Shown here piece after piece: positions 45,812-54,728 of a stretch of DNA of 64,000 nt. The position numbers and the translations under genes were made by a program. The first letter of the stretch is position 1; each line of letters starts with the position of its first letter. Origin of the DNA: Xanthobacter autotrophicus (GTDB lineage Bacteria; Pseudomonadota; Alphaproteobacteria; Rhizobiales; Xanthobacteraceae); the NCBI RefSeq assembly GCF_043194295.1, contig NZ_JBAFVK010000003.1; one strand, given 5' to 3'. The notes below the pieces were generated by a model. The model was not told the origin of the DNA. It did not search any database and saw only the letters and a list, made by a program, of their open reading frames with translations.

Positions 45812-45841
45812 AAGCCGCTCCGCCGGCGGGCGGAGCGGCTT
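45812..45841. terminator. Strong hairpin, likely terminator
   Basis: A 13-bp perfect stem (45812-45824 with 45829-45841) with a 4-base GGCG loop lies 17 bp beyond the transglutaminase-like gene's stop. It ends in AA/TT on either side, so it can serve as a terminator for that gene. The remaining gap up to the helicase start (45606-45811) shows no gene. Confidence 0.75.
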
Positions 45842-45858
45842 GTGCGACAGATCGCGCG

Positions 45859-46689
45859 CTAGCCGACGGCGACGGCGCGGACCGTGGGCTCTTCCTCGGC
45901 GTCCGGGCTGACGGCGTCGATGCCCACGGACATGCCCTTGAATTCCGCGTCGCCGTAGATGGTGGCGAACGCCGCGTCGGCGGCATCGCGGCCGACGCCG
46001 ATCCGCACCAGCCCTTGCAGGGCGGCCTGCCGGGTGGCATCGAACAGATACCATTCGCCGCCGAGATAGGCCTCGAACACCGCATGGAAATCCGGCGGGT
46101 CCAGTTGCCAGGCGTAGCCGCTGGCGAAGCGGGCGGGGATATTGAGGGCGCGACAGAAGGCGATGCCGAGATGCGCGAAGTCCCGGCACACGCCGGCCCG
46201 CAGCACCATGGTGTCATAGGCGGAGGTCTGGGCGTCGCTGGAGCCACGGACATAGTCCACGTGATCGTGGATCCAGCTGCAGATGGCGTTCACCCGGTTG
46301 TGGCCCGGCGCCAGCTCGCCGAACTCGCGACGGGCGAAGCGCCCCAAGAGGTCGGACTGGCAGAAGCGGCTGGGGTTCAGGTAGGGCAGGATCTCCAGCG
46401 GCAGCTCGCCCACCGGCACCTCGCTGATGCCGGCCGGCTCCTTCTCGATCATGTTCACGTCCACTTCGCCGGCGTAGGCCACGCTGAAGAGACCGGGATT
46501 TGCGATCACCCGCAGGAAGCGGCTGCCGCCTTCATCCTCGGCGAACCGCTCGATGGCGTAGCCCGGCGTCAGTTGCAGCCGCTCGGAGATGATGCGTTGC
46601 CGGCGCAAGGCGGCAGCCTCGACATTGAGAATGAACACGGTGGGAGACTTCACCTCATATTCGAGGCGGCATTGGACGGCGAAACGCAT
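45859..46689 (-). CDS. Transglutaminase-like (papain-fold) protein
   Basis: This 276-residue protein has a transglutaminase-like cysteine protease fold with the triad Cys168 (AGVCRDFAHLG), His202 (DFHAVFEAYL) and Asp217 (LFDATR). It has an N-terminal beta domain (about residues 1-110) typical of bacterial transglutaminase-like proteins. There is no signal peptide. Such proteins are often proteases or amidases rather than protein cross-linkers. It is a single-gene unit with its own hairpin terminator. Confidence 0.88.
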   Translation of the reverse strand: MRFAVQCRLEYEVKSPTVFILNVEAAALRRQRIISERLQLTPGYAIERFAEDEGGSRFLRVIANPGLFSVAYAGEVDVNMIEKEPAGISEVPVGELPLEILPYLNPSRFCQSDLLGRFARREFGELAPGHNRVNAICSWIHDHVDYVRGSSDAQTSAYDTMVLRAGVCRDFAHLGIAFCRALNIPARFASGYAWQLDPPDFHAVFEAYLGGEWYLFDATRQAALQGLVRIGVGRDAADAAFATIYGDAEFKGMSVGIDAVSPDAEEEPTVRAVAVG

Positions 46690-46904
46690 TTTTGCCCCCG
46701 TTGGTCCGCGTGCGGACGGCGCGAATAAGACTCCGCAAGCCGCGCTTTGTTCCAGCTGCCGTTACACCGGGGTGGGCGCGCCCTGTTGCGACCCGCTCGC
46801 GCAAACCGTCACCTGCGCCTTCCGTCTGGCGCGGCCGGTGGCTATGATGCCAACCATGTTGCAGAGCAGCATCCCGGTGGATGACGCAGGCTGGGAAGGC
46901 CGGA

Positions 46905-47396
46905 ATGGGGAAACTCTTCAGCGCGCACGGCGCCGCACGCTGGCTTTCGTTCTTCGCCGGATGGATCGTGCTCGGGCGCATTGGCGCCATCGACCTTGCC
47001 GCCGGCCTGGTCATATCCGCCCTTGCGACGGCCCTCAGCCTCCATTTGCTGCCGGCCTTAGGCCCGGACCCCATAAACCCAAAGGCGACGCTGGCCTATG
47101 CGGCCCGTTTCTTCGCCGGCTCGTTGCGCGCCGGCTGGGATGTGGCATGGCGGGTCGCGGCCCGTCCGCCCCGGGTGAACCCCGGCGTGCTGACCGTGCC
47201 CTGCGCCGTGCCGCAGGGTCTCGCGCGGGATGCCTTTCGGGCGCTCGCCAGCCTCCAGCCCGGCACGCTGCCCCTGGCCGGACAAGGACCTGACCTGCGG
47301 GTCCACTGCCTCGACATCACCACGCCGGTGGCAACGGCACTGGATGCGGATGCGGCAGCCTTCCTTGCCATGGCGGATGCGCCGCCCCATGGCTGA
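46905..47396 (+). CDS. mrpE: Mrp-type Na+/H+ antiporter subunit E
   Basis: This 163-residue membrane protein begins the antiporter operon. It has two N-terminal hydrophobic segments, the conserved LPALGPDPINPKA segment and a C-terminal cytoplasmic domain with VTVPCAVPQGL-like sequence (here LTVPCAVPQGL). The ATG at 46905 has a GGAAGG ribosome-binding site; a longer start at 46881 is less likely. It overlaps mrpF by 8 bp. Confidence 0.88.
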   Translation: MGKLFSAHGAARWLSFFAGWIVLGRIGAIDLAAGLVISALATALSLHLLPALGPDPINPKATLAYAARFFAGSLRAGWDVAWRVAARPPRVNPGVLTVPCAVPQGLARDAFRALASLQPGTLPLAGQGPDLRVHCLDITTPVATALDADAAAFLAMADAPPHG

Positions 47397-47682
47397 CCTG
47401 CTCTTCGCGGCGGCAACGCTGCTTCTGCTTTTGGCAGCCGCCGGCCTCGCCTCGCTTTGGTGGGCCGGCAACGACTTGGATCGCATGCTCGCCGTCCAGC
47501 TGCTCGGTGCAGCGGGGATCGCCGTGCTGCTGCTGCTGACGCCGGCCATGGGCGATTCCTCGCTCCTGGATACCGCGCTACTGCTCGCCCTGCTTGCCGC
47601 TCTGGCGGCCTGCGCCTATCGCGCTGCCTTCGGCCCGACGCGCCCGAAGGCGGGGAGGCCCCCGGCGGCGCCCCGGCCATGA
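47389..47682 (+). CDS. mrpF: Mrp-type antiporter subunit F
   Basis: This 97-residue protein has three hydrophobic segments and the family motif NDLDRMLAVQLLG (MrpF usually shows GPTxxDRVxAL at this place, then the second helix). The ATG at 47389 overlaps the mrpE stop. It is a small membrane subunit of the multicomponent antiporter. Confidence 0.85.
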   Translation: MADLLFAAATLLLLLAAAGLASLWWAGNDLDRMLAVQLLGAAGIAVLLLLTPAMGDSSLLDTALLLALLAALAACAYRAAFGPTRPKAGRPPAAPRP

Positions 47683-48020
47683 GCCTGCTCGCCAGCGCCT
47701 TCACCCTCGTGTTCGTTGCGGCCGGCATCGGCTTCTTCGCCGCCGGAACCCTCGGCCTCGTGCGCCTGCCGGGAACACTGTCGCGCATCCACGCCCTCAC
47801 CAAGGCCGACAATGTGGGCCTCGCCCTCATCGTGCTCGGCCTGTTGCCGCAGGCGGCGAGCGTGCTGGATGCCGCCAAGATGGTGGCGATCTGGCTGCTG
47901 GCCCAGCTTGCCTCCGGCGCGGTGGCGCAAGTCATGGCGGAGGCAGTGATGGCCGAAGCGACGCTGGCGGAAGCGAAGGATGCCGGAGACGCAGCCCCGC
48001 CCGAGGAGAGCCGCCCGTGA
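47679..48020 (+). CDS. mrpG: Mrp-type antiporter subunit G
   Basis: This 113-residue protein has three hydrophobic segments, with the conserved LGLVRLPGTLSRIHALTKADNVGL segment at the second. It starts in a 4-bp overlap with mrpF. The C-terminal 30 residues are an acidic Ala/Glu-rich tail with a repeated MAEAVMAEA-like stretch, longer than in most MrpG proteins. Confidence 0.88.
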   Translation: MSLLASAFTLVFVAAGIGFFAAGTLGLVRLPGTLSRIHALTKADNVGLALIVLGLLPQAASVLDAAKMVAIWLLAQLASGAVAQVMAEAVMAEATLAEAKDAGDAAPPEESRP

Positions 48021-48949
48021 GTCTCCTGTTCGATGCCGTGCTCTGCCTTCTGCTGCTTGCAGGCGCGCTCGGCGTGGTGGCCACCGGCGCCGCGCGGGCG
48101 GCAGTGATCGCCTTCATCGGCTACGGGCTGCTGCTGGGCCTGGCCTGGGTGCGTCTTGCGGCCGTGGACGTGGCCCTGACCGAGATCGCCATCGGCAGCG
48201 GCATTTCTGGCGTGGTGCTGCTGCGCTGCGTCCGCGCCCTGCCCGCGACGCCGAAGGCGCCGGCACCGAATCCCCTGCTGCGGCCGCTCGCGGCGATGGT
48301 TTCCATCGCCATAGCGGTGGCGCTCGGGGCGGCGGTTCTCGCTTTGCCGGAGCCCGCGCCCTCCCGCGCCGCCGACGTGGCCACCGCCCTGCCCGCCACC
48401 GATCTGGGCAACCCGGTCACCGGGGTGCTGCTCGTCTTCCGCGCCCTCGACACACTGCTAGAGAAGGTGGTGCTGCTGTTGTCCCTGGTGGGCGTTTGGG
48501 CCCTGTCGCGCGATCCAGCCTGCCGGGGGCGGCCGGATCCCCTGTCCTTGGAACCGGCGCCGGCGCCCTCCGCCTTCCTCGCCCGGGTGCTGGCGCCCGT
48601 GGGCGTGCTGGTGGGGCTCTATCTGCTGTGGGCCGGCGCCGACCATCCCGGCGGGGCGTTCCAGAGCGGGGCGGTGCTCGCCGCCATGGGCCTCCTTTTA
48701 GTCATGGGCGACCAGATCCGCATCCCGGCGACGCAAAACCGGGGCCTGCGGCTGATGCTGCTGGCCGGCCCGTTCGGATTTCTCGCCGTGGGCTTCGCCG
48801 GCTGGGCGACGGCAGGCGTGTTCCTGGGTTATCCGCCGGGGGCGGAGAAAGCGGTCATCATCGCCGTGGAAGTGGCCATCACCCTCTCCATCGCCGTCAC
48901 CCTCGGCCTCATCGTGCTCGGCCCGCCGGCCGGAGAGGAGCGCTCGTGA
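48017..48949 (+). CDS. mrpB: Mrp-type antiporter subunit B with MrpA C-terminal (MBH) domain
   Basis: This 310-residue protein fuses two modules. Residues 1-75 are the DUF4040/MBH domain that is normally the C-terminus of MrpA (IGYGLLLGLAWVRLAAVDVALTEIAIG). Residues about 185-305 are the MnhB/MrpB domain (GLYLLWAGADHPGGAFQSGAVLA). The start is GTG 48017, overlapping the mrpG stop, with GAGGAGAG upstream. This arrangement goes with a short MrpA-like subunit at the end of the operon. Confidence 0.88.
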   Translation: MSLLFDAVLCLLLLAGALGVVATGAARAAVIAFIGYGLLLGLAWVRLAAVDVALTEIAIGSGISGVVLLRCVRALPATPKAPAPNPLLRPLAAMVSIAIAVALGAAVLALPEPAPSRAADVATALPATDLGNPVTGVLLVFRALDTLLEKVVLLLSLVGVWALSRDPACRGRPDPLSLEPAPAPSAFLARVLAPVGVLVGLYLLWAGADHPGGAFQSGAVLAAMGLLLVMGDQIRIPATQNRGLRLMLLAGPFGFLAVGFAGWATAGVFLGYPPGAEKAVIIAVEVAITLSIAVTLGLIVLGPPAGEERS

Positions 48950-49266
48950 CCGGCGTCCATCTCTTCGGTCTCGCCGGAGCGGCCCTCGTGGGCTGCGGCG
49001 TCTACGGATTGCTGATGGCGCCCGGCGCCCTCGGCCGTATCCTCGCCTTCAACATCCTCGGCGGCGGGGTCTTCCTGATTTTTGGCGTGGTGGCACGACG
49101 GGGCGCGGGCGCCGGGTTCGGTGCCGATCCGGTGCCGCAGGCGTTGGTGATCACCGGCATCGTGGTGGCCTTCTGCGCCACCGCCCTCGCCGCGGCCCTG
49201 CTGGTGCGGCTTTCCGCCGTCGATGCCGAGGTCGCACGCGACGGCGAAAAGGAGAAGGAGACGTGA
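48946..49266 (+). CDS. mrpC: Mrp-type antiporter subunit C (NuoK-like)
   Basis: This 106-residue protein has three hydrophobic segments homologous to NuoK. Conserved residues include the Gly/Ile-rich second helix (LGRILAFNILGGGVFLIFGVVA) and the VPQALVITGIVVAFCATALA segment. Start GTG overlaps the mrpB stop and its end overlaps mrpD. Confidence 0.88.
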   Translation: MTGVHLFGLAGAALVGCGVYGLLMAPGALGRILAFNILGGGVFLIFGVVARRGAGAGFGADPVPQALVITGIVVAFCATALAAALLVRLSAVDAEVARDGEKEKET

Positions 49267-50768
49267 GCGCCCTTCTCGTCCTCGCGATCACGGCGCCGCT
49301 CCTCGGCCTCGTCCCGCTCCTCCTGCTCGGGCCGCGCACCGGCGAGCGCGCCGCGCTGGGGATGCTCGCCGTCAATGTCGCCATCACCGCCGGCATCGCC
49401 GAGCGGGTGGCGCAGGGTGGGCGGGCGCTGGGCTATGCGGTCGGCGGCTTTGCCCCACCGCTGGGCGTGGGGCTGCGGGCGGACGGCTTTGCCGCCGCCA
49501 TGATGCTGATGGCCGCCCTGGTGCTGCTCTTCACCGGCCTGTTCGCCATGACCGGGCCGGGGGACATGACACGCAAGGTGAATGCGCGCGGCTCGGCGGG
49601 CATGCCGTCCACCTTCTTCATCCTGCTGCTGTCGCTGGCCTGCGCCCTCAACCTCGCCTTCCTGGCGCAGGACCTCTTCACCCTCTATGTGGCGCTGGAG
49701 CTTCTCACCTTCGCCGCCGTGCCGCTGGTGTGCCTGGAAGGCAAGGCGGGGCAGCTTTCGGCGGCGCTCACCTATCTGTTGTTCGCCCTGTTCGGCTCGG
49801 TGCTGTACCTGCTGGGCGTGGTGCTCATCTACGGCCTGTTCGGCACGCTGGACATCGCCCACCTCGCGGGCCTGATGGCGCACGGAGCCGGGGGCTGGAC
49901 CGCCGCCGCCGCCCTCGCCCTGATGAGCGCGGGGCTGATGGCCAAGGCCGCCCTGTTCCCGCTCCATCTCTGGCTGCCACCGGCCCATTCCGGCGCGCCG
50001 CCGGCGGCGAGCGCGGTGCTTTCCGCCGTGGTCATCAAGGCGCCGCTCTTCCTTCTGGTGCGGCTGTGGTCGGACCTTGCGCCCCTGCCCCTCGCGCAGG
50101 TCGCCGGCCCGGTCTTCGCAGTCTGCGGGGCGGCGGCCATCGTGTTCTGCGGGGTGGTGGCGCTGGCGCAGGAGCGGCTGAAGCTACTCATCGCTTACTC
50201 CACGGCGGCGCAGATCGGCTACCTGTGCCTCATGTTCCCCCTCGCGGCGTCCAGCGACGGACCGTGGAGCGCGCTGGCCTGGACCGGCGGCACGCTGCAT
50301 CTCGTCTCCCACGCCTTGTCGAAGGCGGCCATGTTCCTTGCCGCCGGCCTGATCGCGGAGACCATGGGGCACGACCGGCTGTCCGGCCTCGGCGGCGTCG
50401 GCCGGCTGGCGCCGGTGAGCGTCGCCGCCTTCGGCCTCGGCGGCCTGTCGCTCATGGGGCTGCCGCCTTCCGGTGGCTTCGTCGCCAAGGTGATGCTGCT
50501 GACCTCGGCCCTGCAGCAGGGCTCGTGGTGGATCGCCACCGTCGTGCTCGTGGGCGGCCTGCTGGCGGGCGGCTATGTGCTGCGCGTGGTGGTGATCGCC
50601 CTGCAACATCCCGATAGTGACCTACCTGACGTAAGGGAATGTCGCTGGCGCGCGCTGATCGCCCTCGCCCTCGCCTTCGGGGCCATGCTGGTTGGCTTCA
50701 TGCCGCTGTCGCCCCTGCCCTTCTTGGAGATCGGCCGCCCCCTGACCTGGGAAAGCGTGCTGCCATGA
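49263..50768 (+). CDS. mrpD: Mrp-type antiporter subunit D (NuoM/N-like)
   Basis: This 501-residue antiporter-like subunit has about 14 hydrophobic segments. The functionally important Glu of transmembrane segment 5 is present (Glu146, LYVALELLTF), as is the Lys of segment 7 region (AALFPLHLWLPPAHS... VVIKAPLF). It starts at GTG in a 4-bp overlap. It is one of two proton-translocating-type subunits of the complex. Confidence 0.92.
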   Translation: MSALLVLAITAPLLGLVPLLLLGPRTGERAALGMLAVNVAITAGIAERVAQGGRALGYAVGGFAPPLGVGLRADGFAAAMMLMAALVLLFTGLFAMTGPGDMTRKVNARGSAGMPSTFFILLLSLACALNLAFLAQDLFTLYVALELLTFAAVPLVCLEGKAGQLSAALTYLLFALFGSVLYLLGVVLIYGLFGTLDIAHLAGLMAHGAGGWTAAAALALMSAGLMAKAALFPLHLWLPPAHSGAPPAASAVLSAVVIKAPLFLLVRLWSDLAPLPLAQVAGPVFAVCGAAAIVFCGVVALAQERLKLLIAYSTAAQIGYLCLMFPLAASSDGPWSALAWTGGTLHLVSHALSKAAMFLAAGLIAETMGHDRLSGLGGVGRLAPVSVAAFGLGGLSLMGLPPSGGFVAKVMLLTSALQQGSWWIATVVLVGGLLAGGYVLRVVVIALQHPDSDLPDVRECRWRALIALALAFGAMLVGFMPLSPLPFLEIGRPLTWESVLP

Positions 50769-52456
50769 CCGCCGACACCCTGGCCCCGCCGCTCGATCTC
50801 TCCGCCCTCGAACCCGCCATGCCCATCCTCTCCGAGGCGCTGATGGTGGTGGCGATCGCGCTGCCGCTGGCGTTGGCCTTCGCCGCATTGGTGCCGGCGG
50901 TGCGCCGCGCCCTGCCCCATGTGCTCGCGCTTGTCCCGCTTCCGGCGTTGATCGCCGCCCTGGCGGTGCCGCGGGGACTTTCGGTGCTGGTGGCGCCCTA
51001 TCCCTTCCGCTTCACCCTCGCCCTCGACGCCCCGGGCGCGCTGCTGCTCGGCGGGGCCTCGCTCCTGTGGATGACCGCCGGCGCCTATGCCATGGCCTAT
51101 CTGCGCCAGGACCCGGCGCGGCCGGCCTTCATGGTCTGGTGGCTGCTCACCATGGCGGGATCTTTCGCCGTGTTCCTGGTGGCGGACGTGGCGAGCTTCT
51201 ATCTCGCCTATGCGCTGGTGAGCTTTTCCGCCTACGGCCTCGCCGCCCATGACGATACCCCTCAGGCCCGGCGCGCCGGTTCGCTCTATCTCGCCCTGAC
51301 GGTGCTGGGCGAGGCGCTGCTCATCGCCGCCTTCGTCATGCTCGCCTCCGGCGCAACCGACGCCAACCCGCAGATCCGCGATGCGGTGGCCCTGCTGCCC
51401 ACCTCGCCGTGGAAGACCCCCATACTCGTGCTGATCCTCCTCGGCTTCATCCTGAAGATGGGCCTCTTCCCCCTGCATGTGTGGATGCCGCTGGCCCATT
51501 CCGTGGCGCCGGTGCCCGGCTCGGCGGTGCTCTCCGGGGTGGTGGTGAAGGCCGGTGTCATCGGCCTTCTGCGCTTCCTGCCCGAGGGCGTGCCTTTACC
51601 CGGCTGGGGCGCGGTGCTGTGCGGTGCCGGCCTGTTCACGGCCTATTACGGGGTCGCCGTGGGCCTCACCCAGACCCATCCCAAGCGCGCCCTCGCCTAT
51701 TCCACAGTGAGCCAGATGGGCGTGGTAGCGGCAGTGATCGGAGCCGGGATCCTGAACGGGACGGCCGGCACCTTCACCATCGCCGCCTTCTATGCGGCGA
51801 ACCATATGCTGCTGAAGGGCGCCATGTTCCTCATGGTGGGCGTGGCCATGGCCTCCTCGCCCCGCCGCGCCTTAGCGGCCGCGGCGGTCGCCGGGCTGCT
51901 AGGCCTGAGCCTCGCCGGCCTTCCGCTGACCGGCGGCGCCATGGCGAAATACGCCATCAAGCTCATCGTGCCCGAGGGGATGTCCGGGGTTCTGCTCACC
52001 CTATCCGCCGCCGGCAGCACCCTTCTGATGGCGCGTTATGCCCTGCTGGTGGCCCGCAGCGGCACGGAGGGGACGCCGCCGCGCGGCCTCGCGGTGCCCG
52101 CGCTCATTCTCGCCGGGCTGGCACTGGTGTTGCCTTTCCTGCTGTTCGAGGCGGTGACCGGCCTGCCGGCTGCAGTGGCCTTCGCGCCATCGGCGCTCCA
52201 GAAGGGGCTATGGCCGGTGGCGCTCGGCCTCGGGCTCGCGGCACTCCTGGCCTGGAGAGCGCCGCGCGTACCGGAGGTGCCGGCCGGCGACATCCTCAAC
52301 GCCCTCGGCTTTCTGGGCACCGCAAGCCGGGCGATCATGGGCGGGGCCGTGGCGGCCGACGCCGTGCTGCGCCGCTGGCCGGTCGCCGCCTTCGCGTTGC
52401 TCGCGATCGCTGTCCTGCTCGCTGCCACGCTGACCTTCGCCGCCGTGCCTTTATAG
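50765..52456 (+). CDS. MrpA/NuoL-like antiporter subunit lacking MBH domain
   Basis: This 563-residue membrane subunit has about 15 hydrophobic segments and the proton-translocator domain (KMGLFPLHVWMPLAHS, VVVKAGVIGLLRFL). It lacks the extra C-terminal domain of MrpA, which is instead carried by the mrpB product. Its segment 5 reads FYLAYALVSFSAYGL: the conserved Glu of this family appears replaced by Ala150, by alignment to Glu146 of the D subunit. It therefore may move ions differently or be structural. It ends the operon, overlapping mrpD by 4 bp. Confidence 0.88.
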   Translation: MTADTLAPPLDLSALEPAMPILSEALMVVAIALPLALAFAALVPAVRRALPHVLALVPLPALIAALAVPRGLSVLVAPYPFRFTLALDAPGALLLGGASLLWMTAGAYAMAYLRQDPARPAFMVWWLLTMAGSFAVFLVADVASFYLAYALVSFSAYGLAAHDDTPQARRAGSLYLALTVLGEALLIAAFVMLASGATDANPQIRDAVALLPTSPWKTPILVLILLGFILKMGLFPLHVWMPLAHSVAPVPGSAVLSGVVVKAGVIGLLRFLPEGVPLPGWGAVLCGAGLFTAYYGVAVGLTQTHPKRALAYSTVSQMGVVAAVIGAGILNGTAGTFTIAAFYAANHMLLKGAMFLMVGVAMASSPRRALAAAAVAGLLGLSLAGLPLTGGAMAKYAIKLIVPEGMSGVLLTLSAAGSTLLMARYALLVARSGTEGTPPRGLAVPALILAGLALVLPFLLFEAVTGLPAAVAFAPSALQKGLWPVALGLGLAALLAWRAPRVPEVPAGDILNALGFLGTASRAIMGGAVAADAVLRRWPVAAFALLAIAVLLAATLTFAAVPL

Positions 52457-52495
52457 CAGGCCTCGCCCATGGCAGGGTCACGGACTGGCCGAATC

Positions 52496-52510
52496 GGCCA
52501 ACCTGCGGCG
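52496..52510. promoter_or_regulatory. Palindrome before BrnA-like gene
   Basis: TGGCCGA-A-TCGGCCA is a perfect 7-bp-arm palindrome 55 bp upstream of the BrnA-like gene. BrnA proteins bind their own promoters, so this is a candidate operator, or it may be a terminator for the Mrp operon. Confidence 0.4.
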
Positions 52511-52564
52511 GGAAGGCGCGAGCATACGGCCGCCGACGCACAAGACGAGTGAGGGGAACAATCC

Positions 52565-52807
52565 ATGTCTCGACCGCCATTTCGCCGAACCGGAAGCTCG
52601 GTGCGGGACACCGCCGAGGCGGCGTTCAAATCGGCCACCACCAAGCCCGTCGAGGCGCCCCCGAAGGCCCCGGTGGTTCCCGGGGGGCGGGAAATGGTCA
52701 CGCTGCGCATCGACCGCGAGGTGCTGGAGCACTTCCAGGAGGGTGGCCCCGGCTGGCAGGACCGCATCAACGACGCGCTCCGCAAGATCGTTGAAACCAA
52801 ATCCTGA
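52565..52807 (+). CDS. BrnA-like antitoxin (DUF4415), orphan
   Basis: This 80-residue protein has a disordered basic N-terminus and a C-terminal ribbon-helix-helix of the BrnA/DUF4415 type (VTLRIDREVLEHFQEGGPGWQDRINDALRKIVE-like segment at residues 45-77). In type II BrnT-BrnA modules the toxin gene lies just upstream; here no BrnT gene is present, and the upstream gene is an antiporter subunit. It may be a solitary transcription factor or antitoxin relic. Confidence 0.8.
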   Translation: MSRPPFRRTGSSVRDTAEAAFKSATTKPVEAPPKAPVVPGGREMVTLRIDREVLEHFQEGGPGWQDRINDALRKIVETKS

Positions 52808-52868
52808 GCGGGGGTCGTGAGCCGGGCCTCCGGCCGCGTGCTCTGCCCCCGTTACCCTTTCGGCAGCG

Positions 52869-53127
52869 TCACGGCAGGTTCAGCGGCGACGGCTGCATCA
52901 GCGTCTGGGTTTCGCGCGCGACTTCGTGCGTGATGAAATCCGCCCGCGCTCCGGCATGGTCAGCGAGATGGCGATGTCGGCTTCGCGCTTGGTGACGTTG
53001 AACGAGCGCGGCGTCGCCACCAGTTGCACCGTCAGCCCCGGCTGCTGGTCGAGCAGCCGTATCAGGCGCGGAGCCAGGAAGCAGGCTCCGAACGCGTCCG
53101 GCGCGCCGACCCGCACCGTGCCGGCGT
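52869..53127 (-). pseudogene. LysR regulator fragment
   Basis: Reading leftward from about 53127, the sequence begins in the middle of a LysR effector domain (GTVRVGAPDAFGACFLAPRL, PGLTVQLVATPRSFNVTKREADIAISLTMPE). It then jumps frame near 52950 to a C-terminus-like stretch (ADFITHEVARETQTLM) ending at a stop at 52869. The helix-turn-helix half is absent. It abuts the unrelated gene fragment at 53128 head to head, so both were joined by deletion. Confidence 0.7.
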
Positions 53128-53284
53128 GGCCGCGAAGATCTGCAACACCATGATCCTCGGCATCTCCATGATCGCGGTCAGCGAGGCCTTCAATCTCGGC
53201 GTAGCCCTCGGCATCTCCCACCAGGAGTTGTATGACGCGACCTCCACCTCGTCGGGGCAATGCTATGCGCTGACCACCCATCTT
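53128..53284 (+). pseudogene. 3-hydroxyisobutyrate dehydrogenase fragment
   Basis: About 50 codons read AKICNTMILGISMIAVSEAF, then LGVALGISHQELYDATSTSSGQCYALTT, which is the helical dimerisation domain of 3-hydroxyisobutyrate dehydrogenase (MmsB family). The N-terminal NAD-binding domain and C-terminus are missing. It is a deletion scar. The following stretch up to 53469 shows no gene except the leader of the next one. Confidence 0.7.
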
Positions 53285-53469
53285 TGCCCGCTTCGCCGAA
53301 TCGCGGACGCTGTACCGACTAAGCTGGGGTCATCGATTTTCTCAGGCAGGGCTGAAACGCCCATCAGGACTGAGCGCGCAAAGCGCCGGGCCGGCCCGAA
53401 ACCGGGCCAGAGCACGCGCCAGGAAACGGCTCGAGGAAACGTGGCAGAATAGAATTGGGGGGGGACACA

Positions 53470-54678
53470 ATGAGACATGGCATGATCATCGGCCTCGTCG
53501 CGCTGCTGGCGACGACCATCGCCGCATCCGCCCAGGCGCCGAAAACCGTCAAGATCGGGGTTCTCAACGACCAGTCGGGCCCCTACTCCGACCTGGGCGG
53601 CATCGGATCGGTGGTGGCGGCTCAGATGGCAGTCGAGGATTCCGGCCTCAGCCAGAAGGGCTGGACCATCGAGGTGCTCTCGGCGGACCACCAGAACAAG
53701 GCCGACATCGCCGCCAGCGTCGCCCGCCAGTGGTACGACGTGGACGGCGTCGACATGATCACCGACCTCACCAATTCCGCCGCCGCCCTCGCGGTGAACG
53801 AGATCACCCGCGACAAGAATAAGGTCATTCTGGCCTCGGGGTCGGCAACCTCAGACCTCACCGGCAAGGCGTGCTCTCCCAATACGGTACACTGGACCTC
53901 CGACACCTGGGCGTTCGCCCATGGAACCGGCCAGGCCATCGTGAAGACCGGGGGCGACACCTGGTTCTTCCTCACCGCCGACTATTCCTTCGGCCAGGCC
54001 CTGGAGCGCGACACTGCCGCGGTGGTGGAGGAGTACGGCGGCAAGGTGATCGGCCGGGTTCGGGTGCCCCTGGACACGGCCGATTTCTCTTCCTTCCTGC
54101 TGCAGGCGCAGAGCTCCAAGGCGAAAATCGTCGGCCTTGCCAATTCGGGGGCCGACACCACCAATTCCATCAAGCAGGCGGCGGAATTCGGCATCGTCTC
54201 GGGCGGCCAGAACATTGCCGGCCTGCTCATCTACATCACCGATGTGCATTCCATGGGCTTGCCGACGGCGCAGGGCCTGATCCTGACGGCGCCCTTCTAC
54301 TGGGATTTCAACGACGGTACGCGGGCCTTCTCTGCGCGCTTCGCCGACAAGATGCGCGGCACCAAGCCCTCCATGGCTCAGGCCGGTGTCTATTCGGCGA
54401 CCCTCGCCTACCTCAAGGCGGTGGCCGAACTCGGCTCAAGCCAGGACGGCAAGGCGGTCGTGGACAAGATGAAGTCGGCGCCCATCAAGGATGTCCTGTT
54501 CGGCGACGGCTTGATCCGCGAGGATGGGCGCAAGATCCACAACATGTATCTCTTCGAGGTGAAGAAGCCGTCCGAGTCCAAGGCGCCGTGGGACTACTAC
54601 AAACTGCGCGCCACCATCCCCGCGGAAGAGGCCTTCCGCCCCCTCTCCGAGAGCGAGTGCCCGCTGGTGAAGAAGTAG
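53470..54678 (+). CDS. ABC transporter substrate-binding protein (branched-chain type)
   Basis: This 402-residue periplasmic binding protein has a signal peptide of about 21 residues (cleavage after ASA) and the family start VKIGVLNDQSGPYSDLGG. A GGGGGGA ribosome-binding site precedes the ATG at 53470. It lies on the strand opposite to the convergent LIV-type transporter genes and is a second binding protein for them or an orphan. It is intact, although flanked on both sides by gene fragments. Confidence 0.9.
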   Translation: MRHGMIIGLVALLATTIAASAQAPKTVKIGVLNDQSGPYSDLGGIGSVVAAQMAVEDSGLSQKGWTIEVLSADHQNKADIAASVARQWYDVDGVDMITDLTNSAAALAVNEITRDKNKVILASGSATSDLTGKACSPNTVHWTSDTWAFAHGTGQAIVKTGGDTWFFLTADYSFGQALERDTAAVVEEYGGKVIGRVRVPLDTADFSSFLLQAQSSKAKIVGLANSGADTTNSIKQAAEFGIVSGGQNIAGLLIYITDVHSMGLPTAQGLILTAPFYWDFNDGTRAFSARFADKMRGTKPSMAQAGVYSATLAYLKAVAELGSSQDGKAVVDKMKSAPIKDVLFGDGLIREDGRKIHNMYLFEVKKPSESKAPWDYYKLRATIPAEEAFRPLSESECPLVKK

Positions 54679-54728
54679 TCGCCGGCCCCCTCCCCGTCAT
54701 TCAACCGGCGGATCCAGGAAACTCCACT

